From contig NZ_JAKEEB010000026.1 of NCBI RefSeq assembly GCF_021462825.1, forward strand, positions 29,812-93,811: DNA of 64,000 bases, in the 5' to 3' direction. The stretch's first letter is position 1. The number at the start of each line of letters is the position of its first letter. A program made the position numbers and the translations under genes. This document shows positions 8,205 to 17,460 of the stretch, one piece after another. Under the pieces are notes generated by a model. That model made no database searches, was not told where the DNA came from, and saw only the letters and a list, made by a program, of their open reading frames with translations. The DNA comes from Streptomyces glomeratus. Its GTDB lineage: Bacteria; Actinomycetota; Actinomycetes; Streptomycetales; Streptomycetaceae.

Positions 8205-9662
8205 ATGACCCAGCAATCAGTGCAGCCCAGGACCACCGCCGAGGACGCGGGCGCGGGAGCCCGCGTCCCGGCCGGCCGGTCCTGGCTCGACCGGTACTTC
8301 CACATATCCCGGCGCGGATCCAGCGTCGCGCGCGAGGTGCGCGGCGGCGTCACCACCTTCATGGCGATGGCGTACATCCTGCTGCTCAACCCCCTGATCC
8401 TGTCCGGCCGCGACGCGGCGGGGGACACCCTCGGCCGGCAGGCCCTGATCACCGCGACCGCGTTCGCGGCTGCCCTGACCACCCTGCTGATGGGTTTCGT
8501 CGGCAAGGTGCCGCTCGCCCTCGCCGCCGGCCTCTCCGTCTCCGGCGTCCTGTCCTCCCAGGTCGCCCCGCAGATGACCTGGCCGCAGGCCATGGGCATG
8601 TGCGTGCTGTACGGCGTGGTCATCATGCTGCTGGTCGTCACCGGCCTCCGTGAGATGATCATGAATGCGATTCCGCTCGCGCTCAAGCACGGCATCACCA
8701 TGGGCATCGGCCTGTTCATCGCCCTCATCGGCCTGTACAAGTCCGGATTCGTCCATCAGGGCAAGGCCACCCCGCTCAGCCTGGGCCCGGCGGGACAGCT
8801 CACCGGCTGGCCCGTGCTTCTCTTCGCCGGCACCCTGCTGCTGATCTTCATGCTCCAGGCCCGCAACGTGCCCGGCGCCATCCTCATCGGCATCGTCAGC
8901 GGCACGGTCGTGGCCGCGCTGCTCAACGCCGCCGGGGTCATCAAGGCCGGGGCGTGGGCGGCCGGGCCCCCCGAGCTGCACGGCAGCGCGGTCTCGATGC
9001 CCGACTTCTCGCTCTTCGGGCACGTCGCCTTCGGCGGCTGGGACAAGGTCGGCGCGATGACCGTCGGCATGATCGTGTTCACCCTCGTTCTCGCCGGCTT
9101 CTTCGACGCGATGGCCACGATCATCGGGGTGGGCACCGAGGCCGGTCTGGCCGACGACAAGGGCCGGATGCCGGGTCTGTCCAAGGCCCTGTTCATCGAC
9201 GGCGCGGGCGGAGCGATCGGCGGTGTGGCGGGCGGCTCCGGCCAGACCGTGTTCATCGAGTCCGCCACCGGTGTCGGCGAGGGCGCCCGCACGGGCCTCG
9301 CCTCGGTCGTCACCGGGCTGTTCTTCACGGCCTGTCTCTTCTTCACCCCGCTGACGGCGATCGTCCCGCAGGAGGTGGCCTCGGCCGCTCTGGTGGTCAT
9401 CGGTGCGATGATGCTGATGAACGCCCGTCATGTGGACTGGAGCGACCGCGCCACCGCGATCCCGGTCTTCCTGACCGTGGTCCTCATGCCGTTCACGTAC
9501 ACCATCACCACCGGTGTCGCCGCAGGGGTGATCGCGTATACCGCCATCAAGACAGCCCAGGGCAAGGCCCGCGAGATCGGCGCCTTCATGTGGGGCCTGA
9601 CCGTGATCTTCCTGGTCTACCTCGCTCTCCACCCGATCGAGCACTGGCTGGGCGTCCGCTAG
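8205..9662 (+). CDS. purine permease, AzgA-like NCS2 family
   Basis: 485 residues with about 12 hydrophobic segments. The hallmark near the N-terminus is EVRGGVTTFMAMAYILLLNP, and GAIGGVAGGSGQTVFIESATG is the family's central signature; both point to the AzgA/GhxP adenine-guanine-hypoxanthine proton symporter branch rather than the uric-acid branch. The start is the ATG at 8205 with GGGAG 9 bp upstream; a TTG at 8190 in frame is less likely. Placement between xanthine dehydrogenase and xdhC indicates it imports the substrate purines. The 171 bp before it hold nothing recognisable. Confidence 0.9.
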   Translation: MTQQSVQPRTTAEDAGAGARVPAGRSWLDRYFHISRRGSSVAREVRGGVTTFMAMAYILLLNPLILSGRDAAGDTLGRQALITATAFAAALTTLLMGFVGKVPLALAAGLSVSGVLSSQVAPQMTWPQAMGMCVLYGVVIMLLVVTGLREMIMNAIPLALKHGITMGIGLFIALIGLYKSGFVHQGKATPLSLGPAGQLTGWPVLLFAGTLLLIFMLQARNVPGAILIGIVSGTVVAALLNAAGVIKAGAWAAGPPELHGSAVSMPDFSLFGHVAFGGWDKVGAMTVGMIVFTLVLAGFFDAMATIIGVGTEAGLADDKGRMPGLSKALFIDGAGGAIGGVAGGSGQTVFIESATGVGEGARTGLASVVTGLFFTACLFFTPLTAIVPQEVASAALVVIGAMMLMNARHVDWSDRATAIPVFLTVVLMPFTYTITTGVAAGVIAYTAIKTAQGKAREIGAFMWGLTVIFLVYLALHPIEHWLGVR

Positions 9663-9706
9663 AGACCCCGGTCCCGTCCTTCCCACAGCGCCAAGGAGAC
9701 CGACAG

Positions 9707-10858
9707 ATGCTGGACATCGCCGACGAGCTGCACCGGTGGGCCGAGCAGGGACGCGACTTCGCCGTCGCCACGGTGGTGGCGGTCGGCGGCAGCGCCCCCC
9801 GCCAGCCCGGCGCCGCCCTCGCGGTGGACGCCGAGGGCACGGCGATCGGTTCGGTCTCCGGCGGCTGTGTGGAAGGCGCGGTCTACGAGCTGTGCCGGCA
9901 GGCGCTCCAGGACGGCGCAACCGTCTCGGAGCGGTTCGGGTACAGCGACGAGGACGCCTTCGCCGTGGGTCTCACCTGCGGCGGCGTCATCGACGTCCTC
10001 GTTACCCCGGTCCGGGCGGCCGATCCCGCCCGGCCGGTGGTGGCGTCCGCGCTGGCCCAAGCGGCCTCCGGCTCCGCCGCGGCGCTGGCACGGATCGTGA
10101 CGGGCCCGTCGGAGCTGCTCGGGCGCGCGCTGCTGGCACGTCCCGACGGCGGGTACGAGGGCGGCTTCGGCGCCCACCCTGAGCTGGACCGGACGGTGGC
10201 GGCCGAGGCGGGCGCCTTCCTCGACGTGGGCCGCACCGGCACCCTCGAGATCGGAGAGCAGGGCTCACACTGCGGAGCACCGCTCACGGTCCTGATCGAA
10301 TCGTCCGTCCCGCCGCCTCGCATGATCGTGTTCGGCGCGATCGACTTCGCCTCCGCGCTGGTCCGCGTGGGCAAGTTCCTCGGCTACCACGTCACGGTCT
10401 GCGACGCGCGCCCGGTCTTCACCACCCGCGCCCGCTTCCCGGAGGCCGACGAGATCGTCGTGGAGTGGCCGCACCGGTACCTGGAGCGCACCCGGGTCGA
10501 CGCGCGCACCGTCCTGTGCGTCCTGACCCACGACGCCAAGTTCGACGTACCCCTGCTCAAGCTGGCGCTGCGCCTGCCGGTGGCGTACGTCGGCGCGATG
10601 GGCTCCCGCCGCACCCACCTGGACCGCAGCGAACGCCTGCGCGCGGTCGGCGTCACCGAGCTGGAACTGGCCCGGCTGAGGTCACCCATCGGCCTCGACC
10701 TCGGCGCCCGTACGCCCGAGGAGACGGCCCTGTCCATCGCCTCGGAGATCGTCGCGGCCCGCCGCGGCGGCAGCGGCGCCTCCCTCACCGGAGCCCACAC
10801 CCCGATCCACCATGATGCGTCCCGGGTGACGCCGAGGCGGATCGGGTCGGTGGCCTGA
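9707..10858 (+). CDS. xdhC: XdhC-type molybdenum cofactor maturation factor
   Basis: 383 residues. N-terminal XdhC/CoxI domain (VATVVAVGGSAPRQPGAALAV; SVSGGCVEGAVYE with the conserved GGCVE) and C-terminal XdhC Rossmann-like domain (IVFGAIDFASALVRVGKFLGY; YVGAMGSRRTHLDR). XdhC binds Moco, promotes its sulfuration and inserts it into xanthine dehydrogenase. The ATG has AAGGAG 9 bp upstream. It is the last gene of the purine operon and ends 3 bp from the end of a convergent gene on the other strand. Confidence 0.92.
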   Translation: MLDIADELHRWAEQGRDFAVATVVAVGGSAPRQPGAALAVDAEGTAIGSVSGGCVEGAVYELCRQALQDGATVSERFGYSDEDAFAVGLTCGGVIDVLVTPVRAADPARPVVASALAQAASGSAAALARIVTGPSELLGRALLARPDGGYEGGFGAHPELDRTVAAEAGAFLDVGRTGTLEIGEQGSHCGAPLTVLIESSVPPPRMIVFGAIDFASALVRVGKFLGYHVTVCDARPVFTTRARFPEADEIVVEWPHRYLERTRVDARTVLCVLTHDAKFDVPLLKLALRLPVAYVGAMGSRRTHLDRSERLRAVGVTELELARLRSPIGLDLGARTPEETALSIASEIVAARRGGSGASLTGAHTPIHHDASRVTPRRIGSVA

Positions 10859-10861
10859 GCG

Positions 10862-13800
10862 TCAGGTGCGCAGCGGGGGAAGGCAGGCCAGTTGCACCCC
10901 GCGCGCGGCGCCGCGCAGCACCAGGGTTCCGCGCCCCGGCGGCCGGCGGCTCGGCTTTACACGTCCCAGCAGCGGCCCCTCGGAGGGATCGCCGGACAGC
11001 ACGACCCCCTGCGGCCCGAGGTCGTTCATCTGCTGCAGAAACGGCTCGTACGACGCCCGGACGGCTCCCTGTGCACTGCGCGCCAGCAGCACGCGCAGCC
11101 CCAGGTCGCGGGCGAGGGGAAGGTACTCCATCAGCGGCAGGAGCGGGTTGCCGCTCCGGCCGGCGATCAGGTCGTAGTCGTCGATGAGCAGATAGGCGTC
11201 GGGGCCCGTGTACCAGCTGCGGTCGCGCAGCTGCTCCGGTGTCACATCCGGCCCGGGCACCCGGGCCGCGAGCGCCTCGCTGAGCTGCTCCGCCATGTCG
11301 GCGACCTGCCGCCCGGTGGCGCAGTAGGTCAGCAGGTGGTCCTCGGGAACCGCGCCGAGCAGGCCCCGCCGGTAGTCGACCAGGATCAGCCTCGCCTGGA
11401 CCGGCGTGTAGCGACGGCAGATCTGATGCGCCAGCATGCGCAGCAGCGAGGTCTTGCCGGACTCGGTCTCGCCGAAGGCGACGAACAGCGGGTCCTTCTC
11501 GAAGTCGATCAGGGCGGGTGAGAGGTCGGTGTCGTCGATCCCTACGGCGACGGCATGGCCGGGGAGCTTGCCGGGCTCCGGCAGTTCGTCGACGGTCACC
11601 AGCTCGGGCAGCGTGCGTACCGGCGGGGCGGGCGGCCCCGACCAGTGCTCGCGCACCTTCTGCACCAGCCGGGTCGTCGCGCTCTCCAGTGACTCGCCCT
11701 CGATGACGTCGTCGAGTCTCGGCAGCGCGGTCAGCAGGTGCAGCCCGTCCCGGGACAGCCCGCGCCCCGGCATCCCCAGCGGCACGAGCGCGGCCTGCCG
11801 GCGGTCGATGTCGGACTCCGCCGGGTCGCCGAGCCGCAGCTCGAACCCGTCGCCCAGGCAGTCGCGCAGCGCGGGGCGGACCTCCGCGTTACCCCGGGCG
11901 GCGCTGATCAGCAGATGCACTCCGACATCCGTGCCCCGCAGGGCGATGGCCATGACGGACGGTTCGAGAGTCTCGAAGTCGTTCCGCACGGTCCCCCAGC
12001 CGTCGATCACCAGGAACACATCACCCCAGGGCTGCTCCGGCCACTCACCGGCCGCACGGCGTTCCCGGTATTCGGCGACCGACTCGATCCGGTGTTCGTG
12101 GAAGAACCGTTCGCGCTCGTCGAGGACGCGCAGCACGTCGGCGACGGTGCGCCTGACACGCTCCGGGTTCAGCCGGGAGGACACGCCGCCCACATGCGGC
12201 AGCCCGGCCAGCGCCTCCAGTCGGCCGCCGCCGAAGTCCAGGCAGTAGAACTGCACTTCGGTGGGGGTGTGCGTGAGGGCGAACGAGAGGAGGAGGGTGG
12301 CCAGGGCGGTCGACTTACCGGACTGGCGCCCGCCGAAGACGAGGGCATGACCGGTGTTCCGGAAGTTCAGGGCCAGCACGTCCCGTCGTTGCTGGAACGG
12401 CCGGTCGACCAGGGCGAACGGGGCGCTGAGAGGCTCGGCCGGCCGTGGGAGCTGCAGGCCGCGGTCCGGGACGACCTCCGGTGCGCGGCCGAACAGAGTC
12501 CCCAGCGTGGGAGATTCGGTCAGGGGCGGCAGCCAGATCCGGTGGGCGGCGGGCCCGGTGGCCGACAACTGCGTGACGACGGCCTCCAGCAGCGACGCCG
12601 AGCCGTCGACGTCGTCCGCGCCCGTGCCCGCGACCGGGCCTGACACGTACGCGGCCTTGAAACGGACCGGCAGACCCGTCCCGCCGTCCCTCAGGAACCC
12701 GGTCCCCGGCTCCGGTGGCAGGTGGTGGGCGTCGGGACTGCCCAGCGCCGCCCGGGAGTCGGTGGCGGACGAGGTGCGCAGCGCGATGCGATACGACAGA
12801 TAAGTGTCAAGCCCGCGCAGCTTTCCTTCCTCCAGCCGCTGTGAGGCCAGCAGCAGGTGGACGCCCAGCGATCGGCCCAGACGGGCGACGGTCACGAGCA
12901 GTTCGACGACATCCGGTACCGCATCGAGGAGTTCGACGAACTCGTCGATCACCACGAGGAGCGCCGGGAGCGGTGGCAGGTCGGGCCGGGTGGTGGCGCG
13001 CTGCCGGTCGTAGTCGTAGGCGCTGGACATGCCGTGCGACCGCAGCAGTTCCTGGCGCCGGTTCAGTTCACCGCTGAGGACGTCGCGCATCCGCGCCACG
13101 AGCAGCAGATCGCCTGCCAGGCCGGTGATCGCGCCCGCTATGTGGGGCAGCTCCGTCAGGCCCGCGAACGTGCTGCTTCCCTTGAAGTCCGCCAGGACGA
13201 ACGACAGTTCCTCAGCGGAGTGCCGCAGGGCGAGGCCGAGCACGATCGTGCGCAGCAGTTCCGACTTGCCGGAGCCGGGCGCCCCGACGCACAGGCCGTG
13301 CGGCCCCATACCCTCCTGTGCCGCCTCCTTGAGGTCGAGCAGCACGGTCTCGCCCGCCTCGCCCACCGCGAAGGGCACCGTCAGCCGTTCCCGGGGGGAT
13401 CGCCGGTCGCGCAGTGACGGCACGTCCAGCGCGGTCGGGTTGCCGATGCCGAACAGCCGGAGGAAGGACTCGCCCGACGCGCCGGTGCGGGACTGCGCGA
13501 GGAGCCGCGACGGACCCGCGCGCAGGTTGCTCCACCCCTGCCGCACCAGTTCCGCCGTCTCCGTCAGCGACTCCCGTGCCGACACGGGCCCGGTGCCGTC
13601 GTCGAAGCGCGGCACAGCCACCCGGAAGCGTCTGCGGCGGCACAGTGCCCAGCCGACCGCGATCCCCGACGCCAGAGCCGCGTCGACATGGGACTCCTCG
13701 GGTGCGTCGAGGGCGAGTTCCAGCCGCGTCCCCAAAAGGCCCAGCAGGTCCGCCGAGAAGTCGCTCCAGCGGCGCGCCGTGACCAGCAGGTGGACACCGT

Positions 13801-15184
13801 AGTTCAGGCCCGTGTTGGCCAGCCGGTGCACCGTGTCGGCGAAGTCCGGGAACTCCCAGCAGAAGTCGAGCCAGCCGTCGACGACGAGGAAGACATCGCT
13901 GGCGGCCCCCGCCTCGACGCGGTCGGTGGTGCGCAGCGCGCGGAACGCCTCGATGGAGTCGATGTCGAGGTTGCGGAACAGCGTGCGCCGGGTGGACAGG
14001 ACGGCCTTGACCGCGGTGAGGGCGGCTTCGACCGCGTCGTGCTCGTGCGGCGCGGCGATCGTGCGCACATGCGGCAGCGAGCGCAGTACCCCGAGCCGGT
14101 TGACCGCCCCCTCCAGCAGGTAGAACTCGGCCTCGCGCGGCGTGTGGGTCAGGCCCAGCGACATGATCAGTGAACGCAGCAGGGTGGTCTTGCCGCTGCC
14201 CAGCTTGCCGACGACCGCGGCGTTGCCGTCCCTGCTGGAGAAGTCGACGCACATCAGGTCGTCCACGGCGCCGTTCTCCAGCCGCCCGATGGGCGCGACG
14301 AGCCGCGAGGCGCCCTCCCAGGTGTCACAGATGAAGCCGCGGTCCACGGTGTCCACGGGGGTCGGCAGCAGCGAGCCGAGTGCGAGTTCCTCGGCCACCG
14401 CGGCCCGGGCGGCGGGCCCCGCGGCCGGGTCGATCCACGGCGCGTAGGCCAGGGGGACGTTTCCCTCGCACTGTCCGGACTTGGTGGGGGTCTGTTCCGG
14501 CCCCGCCTGGTTGACCACCGTGTCGTGGACGTAGGTGTACAGCTCCTCCGGGGTGATCACCCCGTCCCGGTTCAGGTCCGCGAGGCCCGTGTTCAGCCCC
14601 TCGATCACGGCGGCAGTGAACCGGGGCGCCGACAGGCTGTTGTCCAGTGTCAACTGGTCGCCGTCGTAGGCGTATTCCAGCGCCGTCGACGCGGTGATGA
14701 CGAAGGTGCCCCGGCCGGCGAGCGCGGCCTCCACGTCCACGTGAGCGGGGGACAGCGGCGCCCCGCGGTGGAAGAGGCCGCTGTAACAGCAGTCCAGCAG
14801 CACGATCTTGGTACGGGCCTCGCACTCGTCGAGGAGATGGTGGATGAAGGAGGCCGGAATGGCGGTGGCGTGCGGGCGCCTCAGCTGTGTGCCCAGGGTC
14901 GCGAAGAACAGCCGGTCGGCGTCGTTGCGGACGCCGTGACAGGCGAAGTAGAGCAGCACCAAATCGTCGGGCGACCGGTCGCTGAGGACGTCCTCGACGG
15001 CCGCCTCGATCTCGTGCTTGGGCCGGTTCAGCAGCTCCCGTACGAGGTCGAAGCGCCCGATCGCGGAGTCCCGCAGCAGCGCCCCCAGCTCGGTTGCGCC
15101 CCGGGCCGGGGCCCTGAGCTGGTTGAGACCCGGGTCCTGATAGCCGTCAGTCGCGACCAGCAGCGCGATCCGGCGTCCCGCCAT
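10862..15184 (-). CDS. caspase-like protease fused to four FtsK/EccC-type ATPase domains
   Basis: 1,440 residues. Residues 1-250 form a caspase-fold (C14) domain with the catalytic pair His83 in ACHG and Cys133 in DCCYSG. An EF-hand-like loop (DLNRDGVITPEE, about 203-214) sits inside or just after it. The rest is a string of FtsK/SpoIIIE/EccC-like P-loop domains with Walker A motifs GKLGSGKTT (about 326), GAPGSGKSE (about 636), GGRQSGKST (about 953) and GETESGKTS (about 1241), each followed by a Walker B strand (LLVVIDEF, VFLVIDGW, YLLIDDYD). EccC proteins of type VII secretion have three such domains and no caspase. The upstream gene overlaps this one by 38 bp. I infer a conflict or programmed-death role. 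ATG 15184 was chosen because the caspase strand begins at once. Confidence 0.88.
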   Translation of the reverse strand: MAGRRIALLVATDGYQDPGLNQLRAPARGATELGALLRDSAIGRFDLVRELLNRPKHEIEAAVEDVLSDRSPDDLVLLYFACHGVRNDADRLFFATLGTQLRRPHATAIPASFIHHLLDECEARTKIVLLDCCYSGLFHRGAPLSPAHVDVEAALAGRGTFVITASTALEYAYDGDQLTLDNSLSAPRFTAAVIEGLNTGLADLNRDGVITPEELYTYVHDTVVNQAGPEQTPTKSGQCEGNVPLAYAPWIDPAAGPAARAAVAEELALGSLLPTPVDTVDRGFICDTWEGASRLVAPIGRLENGAVDDLMCVDFSSRDGNAAVVGKLGSGKTTLLRSLIMSLGLTHTPREAEFYLLEGAVNRLGVLRSLPHVRTIAAPHEHDAVEAALTAVKAVLSTRRTLFRNLDIDSIEAFRALRTTDRVEAGAASDVFLVVDGWLDFCWEFPDFADTVHRLANTGLNYGVHLLVTARRWSDFSADLLGLLGTRLELALDAPEESHVDAALASGIAVGWALCRRRRFRVAVPRFDDGTGPVSARESLTETAELVRQGWSNLRAGPSRLLAQSRTGASGESFLRLFGIGNPTALDVPSLRDRRSPRERLTVPFAVGEAGETVLLDLKEAAQEGMGPHGLCVGAPGSGKSELLRTIVLGLALRHSAEELSFVLADFKGSSTFAGLTELPHIAGAITGLAGDLLLVARMRDVLSGELNRRQELLRSHGMSSAYDYDRQRATTRPDLPPLPALLVVIDEFVELLDAVPDVVELLVTVARLGRSLGVHLLLASQRLEEGKLRGLDTYLSYRIALRTSSATDSRAALGSPDAHHLPPEPGTGFLRDGGTGLPVRFKAAYVSGPVAGTGADDVDGSASLLEAVVTQLSATGPAAHRIWLPPLTESPTLGTLFGRAPEVVPDRGLQLPRPAEPLSAPFALVDRPFQQRRDVLALNFRNTGHALVFGGRQSGKSTALATLLLSFALTHTPTEVQFYCLDFGGGRLEALAGLPHVGGVSSRLNPERVRRTVADVLRVLDERERFFHEHRIESVAEYRERRAAGEWPEQPWGDVFLVIDGWGTVRNDFETLEPSVMAIALRGTDVGVHLLISAARGNAEVRPALRDCLGDGFELRLGDPAESDIDRRQAALVPLGMPGRGLSRDGLHLLTALPRLDDVIEGESLESATTRLVQKVREHWSGPPAPPVRTLPELVTVDELPEPGKLPGHAVAVGIDDTDLSPALIDFEKDPLFVAFGETESGKTSLLRMLAHQICRRYTPVQARLILVDYRRGLLGAVPEDHLLTYCATGRQVADMAEQLSEALAARVPGPDVTPEQLRDRSWYTGPDAYLLIDDYDLIAGRSGNPLLPLMEYLPLARDLGLRVLLARSAQGAVRASYEPFLQQMNDLGPQGVVLSGDPSEGPLLGRVKPSRRPPGRGTLVLRGAARGVQLACLPPLRT

Positions 15185-15614
15185 CGCCAACCCCCGGTTC
15201 GCCACTGGTCTCCCGGTCCGCGACGGCGGCGGACCCGGCGCCGATCCGGGCGGTGACCGCCTCGACCAGCGCATGGTGGTCCTCGGCGGACAGGGCGCCG
15301 AACGACCCCTTGGTACCGTCGATCTCCCACTCGACCGAACGCGCCTTCGATCGCTGGAGGAAGGCCACGACGACGTTGCTCACGGCCCTGACCGTGGCGG
15401 CGGAGAAGGCGCCGCTGAGGACGAGCACCGCAAGGTCGTGTCCCGGGCCTGCCATCGAGCCCGCAGGCGGCGGCACCGTCCCGCGTGCGACACGGAGGAC
15501 GCCGAGGGTCTTCAGGTCGCTGTGCAGCAGCCGCACCTGACGGTCCGTCTGCTCGGCCGTGGCCCCCGGCCCGGAGTCGATCCGCAGTTCCAGCCGCGGG
15601 CTCTCCTCGTGCAC
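15147..15614 (-). CDS. EACC1-like small protein (effector-associated constant component)
   Basis: 155 residues from a GTG with GGGGAAGGGG just upstream. It opens with a strand (LELRIDSG) and a helix (TAEQTDRQVRLLHSDLKTLG), then a Gly/Ala-rich hydrophobic stretch (GHDLAVLVLSGAFSAATVRA), then a strand pair and a C-terminal helix (VEWEIDGTKGSFGALSAEDH). That layout matches, from memory, the EACC1 proteins described beside caspase and other effectors in actinomycete conflict systems. It lies directly upstream of and overlaps the caspase-FtsK gene, supporting the call. No enzymatic motif is visible. An upstream in-frame ATG (15698) is less likely. Confidence 0.65.
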   Translation of the reverse strand: MHEESPRLELRIDSGPGATAEQTDRQVRLLHSDLKTLGVLRVARGTVPPPAGSMAGPGHDLAVLVLSGAFSAATVRAVSNVVVAFLQRSKARSVEWEIDGTKGSFGALSAEDHHALVEAVTARIGAGSAAVADRETSGEPGVGDGGTPDRAAGRD

Positions 15615-15791
15615 GGTGTCCCCTTCCCCAGGTGTCCGTAACGTCGGCGCGCACTGTGATCGTATCGGCAACACAAGGGCACGGACGCGACTTCGCACGA
15701 GGCGTGTGGGGCGAACCGAGCTATCCGGGTACCGACATCGCCCTGGGCGTCAGACGGGTCTGCCTCCTTCGGGGTCGACCCGTCGGCTCGG

Positions 15792-16259
15792 TCATGGGGG
15801 TGGACTGTGGGGGCGGCCACTGACACCAGGGTCCGGATCCGGCCGCAGCAGCCCGTCCACCGCCCGCCCGAACATCCGCCGGGCCAGCCACCCGAGCGGT
15901 GGGTCGAAGAGCCCCGGCAGACGGCGTACGGCCAGCTCCTCCCGCCACACCACGCGCGCGTGCCGGTCCCCGTGCGGGTGCACCTCGACCTCCGCCCACC
16001 CGGTGACGAGACCACCCCGCTTGGCCAGGCGGCACCACGTCGGAGGCCGCCAGCCGACCACTTCCATCGGGTCGTCGAAGGTGAGCGGTCCCACCCCGGT
16101 ACGGGCCACGAACACCGTGCCCACGTCCGTCGGCCCAGGCGTCAGCACCGTGACCCGGGTCAGCGGCACCACGTCGCCGTGGCGGGGCCAGTCCGTGAGC
16201 CGCGTCCAGGCCTGCTCGACGGGCAACGGGACGACGCGTTCGAGGCGGAAGAGGACCAC
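15792..16259 (-). CDS. SRPBCC-fold (START-like) protein
   Basis: 155 residues. The pattern LERVVPLPVEQAWTRLTDW at the start, a central run of beta strands (VGTVFVARTGVGPLTFDDPMEV; AEVEVHPHGDRHARVVWREEL) and a long C-terminal helix (GWLARRMFGRAVDGLL) is that of small ligand-binding SRPBCC proteins. No catalytic residues can be assigned, and the ligand is unknown. The Pro-rich last 15 residues may be unstructured. It is not clearly in an operon with its neighbours. Confidence 0.75.
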   Translation of the reverse strand: MVLFRLERVVPLPVEQAWTRLTDWPRHGDVVPLTRVTVLTPGPTDVGTVFVARTGVGPLTFDDPMEVVGWRPPTWCRLAKRGGLVTGWAEVEVHPHGDRHARVVWREELAVRRLPGLFDPPLGWLARRMFGRAVDGLLRPDPDPGVSGRPHSPPP

Positions 16260-16299
16260 GGGGGGATGGTACGCGGTTGATGCACCGGTTTGTGACGAC

Positions 16300-17460
16300 T
16301 CAGAGCCAGTCCCGCCGCTTGAAGATGACGTACAGGCTGGTGCAGACGACCGCCATCAGCACGATCGCAAAGGGGTATCCGAACACCCAGTGCAACTCCG
16401 GCATGTGCGAGAAGTTCATGCCGTAGATCGTCCCGACCAGTGTCGGGGCGAACAGAATGGCCGCCCACGACGAGATCTTCTTGATCTCCTCGTTCTGTTC
16501 GAAGCCGGCCTCCGCCAACGCCCGCATCTCGGCGTTCTGTTGCTGGGTGACGAGTGTCGCGTTGACGGTCAGGATGTCCGCCAGGGCCTGGCGGAAGCCG
16601 TCGACGCGTTCGCTGGTGTGGGTGACGTGGTCCGCGACGTCACGCAGATAACGCTGGAGCTCCTCGTCCGTCCCGTACTTCGCGAAGCCCGCCATCAGGC
16701 CGTGCAGCATGCCCACCAGGGGGCGGGTGGCGCGCTGGAACTCCACCATCTCGCGGGACAGTTCGTAGATACGGCGGGAGACCTCCGGGTCGCCGCGGAA
16801 GACCTCGGTCTCGATCTCGTCGATGTCGTTCTGCACGCCGTTGACCACGGGGGCGTACCCGTCCACGACCGCGTCCAGGATCGCGTACAGCACCGCCTCG
16901 GGGCCCAGCTTCAGCAGCTCGGGCGACTCCTCCATGCGGTGACGGACGGCCGACAGGTCCGGGGCCGCGCCATGGCGGACCGTGATCACGAAGTCCGGGC
17001 CCACGAACACATGCAGCTCGCCGAAGTCGACCTCCTCCGGTGCGTCCAGATAGCGGGCGGCGCGCAGCACGACGAACAGGGTGTCGCCGTACCGCTCCAG
17101 CTTCGGCCGCTGGTGCGCCTCCAGGGCGTCCTCCACCGCGAGCGGGTGCAGGTCGAACTCGGCTGCCAGGGAGAGCAGTTCCGACTCGGTGGGGCGGGCC
17201 AGCCCGATCCACGCCATGCCGTCGGGGTCCTCGCGCAGCTCGCGGAAGGTGTCGGCGAGCGAGGCGGGGGAGGAGATACGCACGCCGTCCCGGTACAGCG
17301 CCGCCTGGACGATGCTGCCCGTCTCCGGGGGCTCCTGGGGTGCCGGGTCGGGCCGGGGCGCCGGTGGGTTCGGGGGCGGCACCGTCGCCTGCACCAGGGC
17401 GCGGCGCCATGCCGGCTTGCGGCCGTTGCCGGCGGCGGGGCGGGCACGGCGCTCGGCCAT
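16300..17460 (-). CDS. corA: CorA-family magnesium/cobalt transporter
   Basis: 386 residues. A large soluble N-terminal domain is followed by two C-terminal membrane segments. The first ends in the pore signature YGMNFSHMPEL (GMN at about residues 346-348), and the second is FAIVLMAVVCTSLYVIF before the cytoplasmic tail KRRDWL. CorA forms a pentameric channel for Mg2+ with both termini inside. The N-terminus has an Arg-rich and Pro-rich extension (residues 1-45) not needed for the fold. ATG 17460 has GGGAGG upstream and is preferred over a far upstream in-frame codon. Confidence 0.93.
   Translation of the reverse strand: MAERRARPAAGNGRKPAWRRALVQATVPPPNPPAPRPDPAPQEPPETGSIVQAALYRDGVRISSPASLADTFRELREDPDGMAWIGLARPTESELLSLAAEFDLHPLAVEDALEAHQRPKLERYGDTLFVVLRAARYLDAPEEVDFGELHVFVGPDFVITVRHGAAPDLSAVRHRMEESPELLKLGPEAVLYAILDAVVDGYAPVVNGVQNDIDEIETEVFRGDPEVSRRIYELSREMVEFQRATRPLVGMLHGLMAGFAKYGTDEELQRYLRDVADHVTHTSERVDGFRQALADILTVNATLVTQQQNAEMRALAEAGFEQNEEIKKISSWAAILFAPTLVGTIYGMNFSHMPELHWVFGYPFAIVLMAVVCTSLYVIFKRRDWL

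Noticed and set aside
5589..8216. 875-residue minus-strand open frame
   Set aside because: Shadow of the molybdopterin subunit of xanthine dehydrogenase, whose motifs are all present on the plus strand.
10862..15184. Part of a type VII secretion system (EccC)
   Set aside because: No EccB, EccD, EccE, mycosin or WXG100 genes are near, and EccC proteins do not carry a caspase domain.
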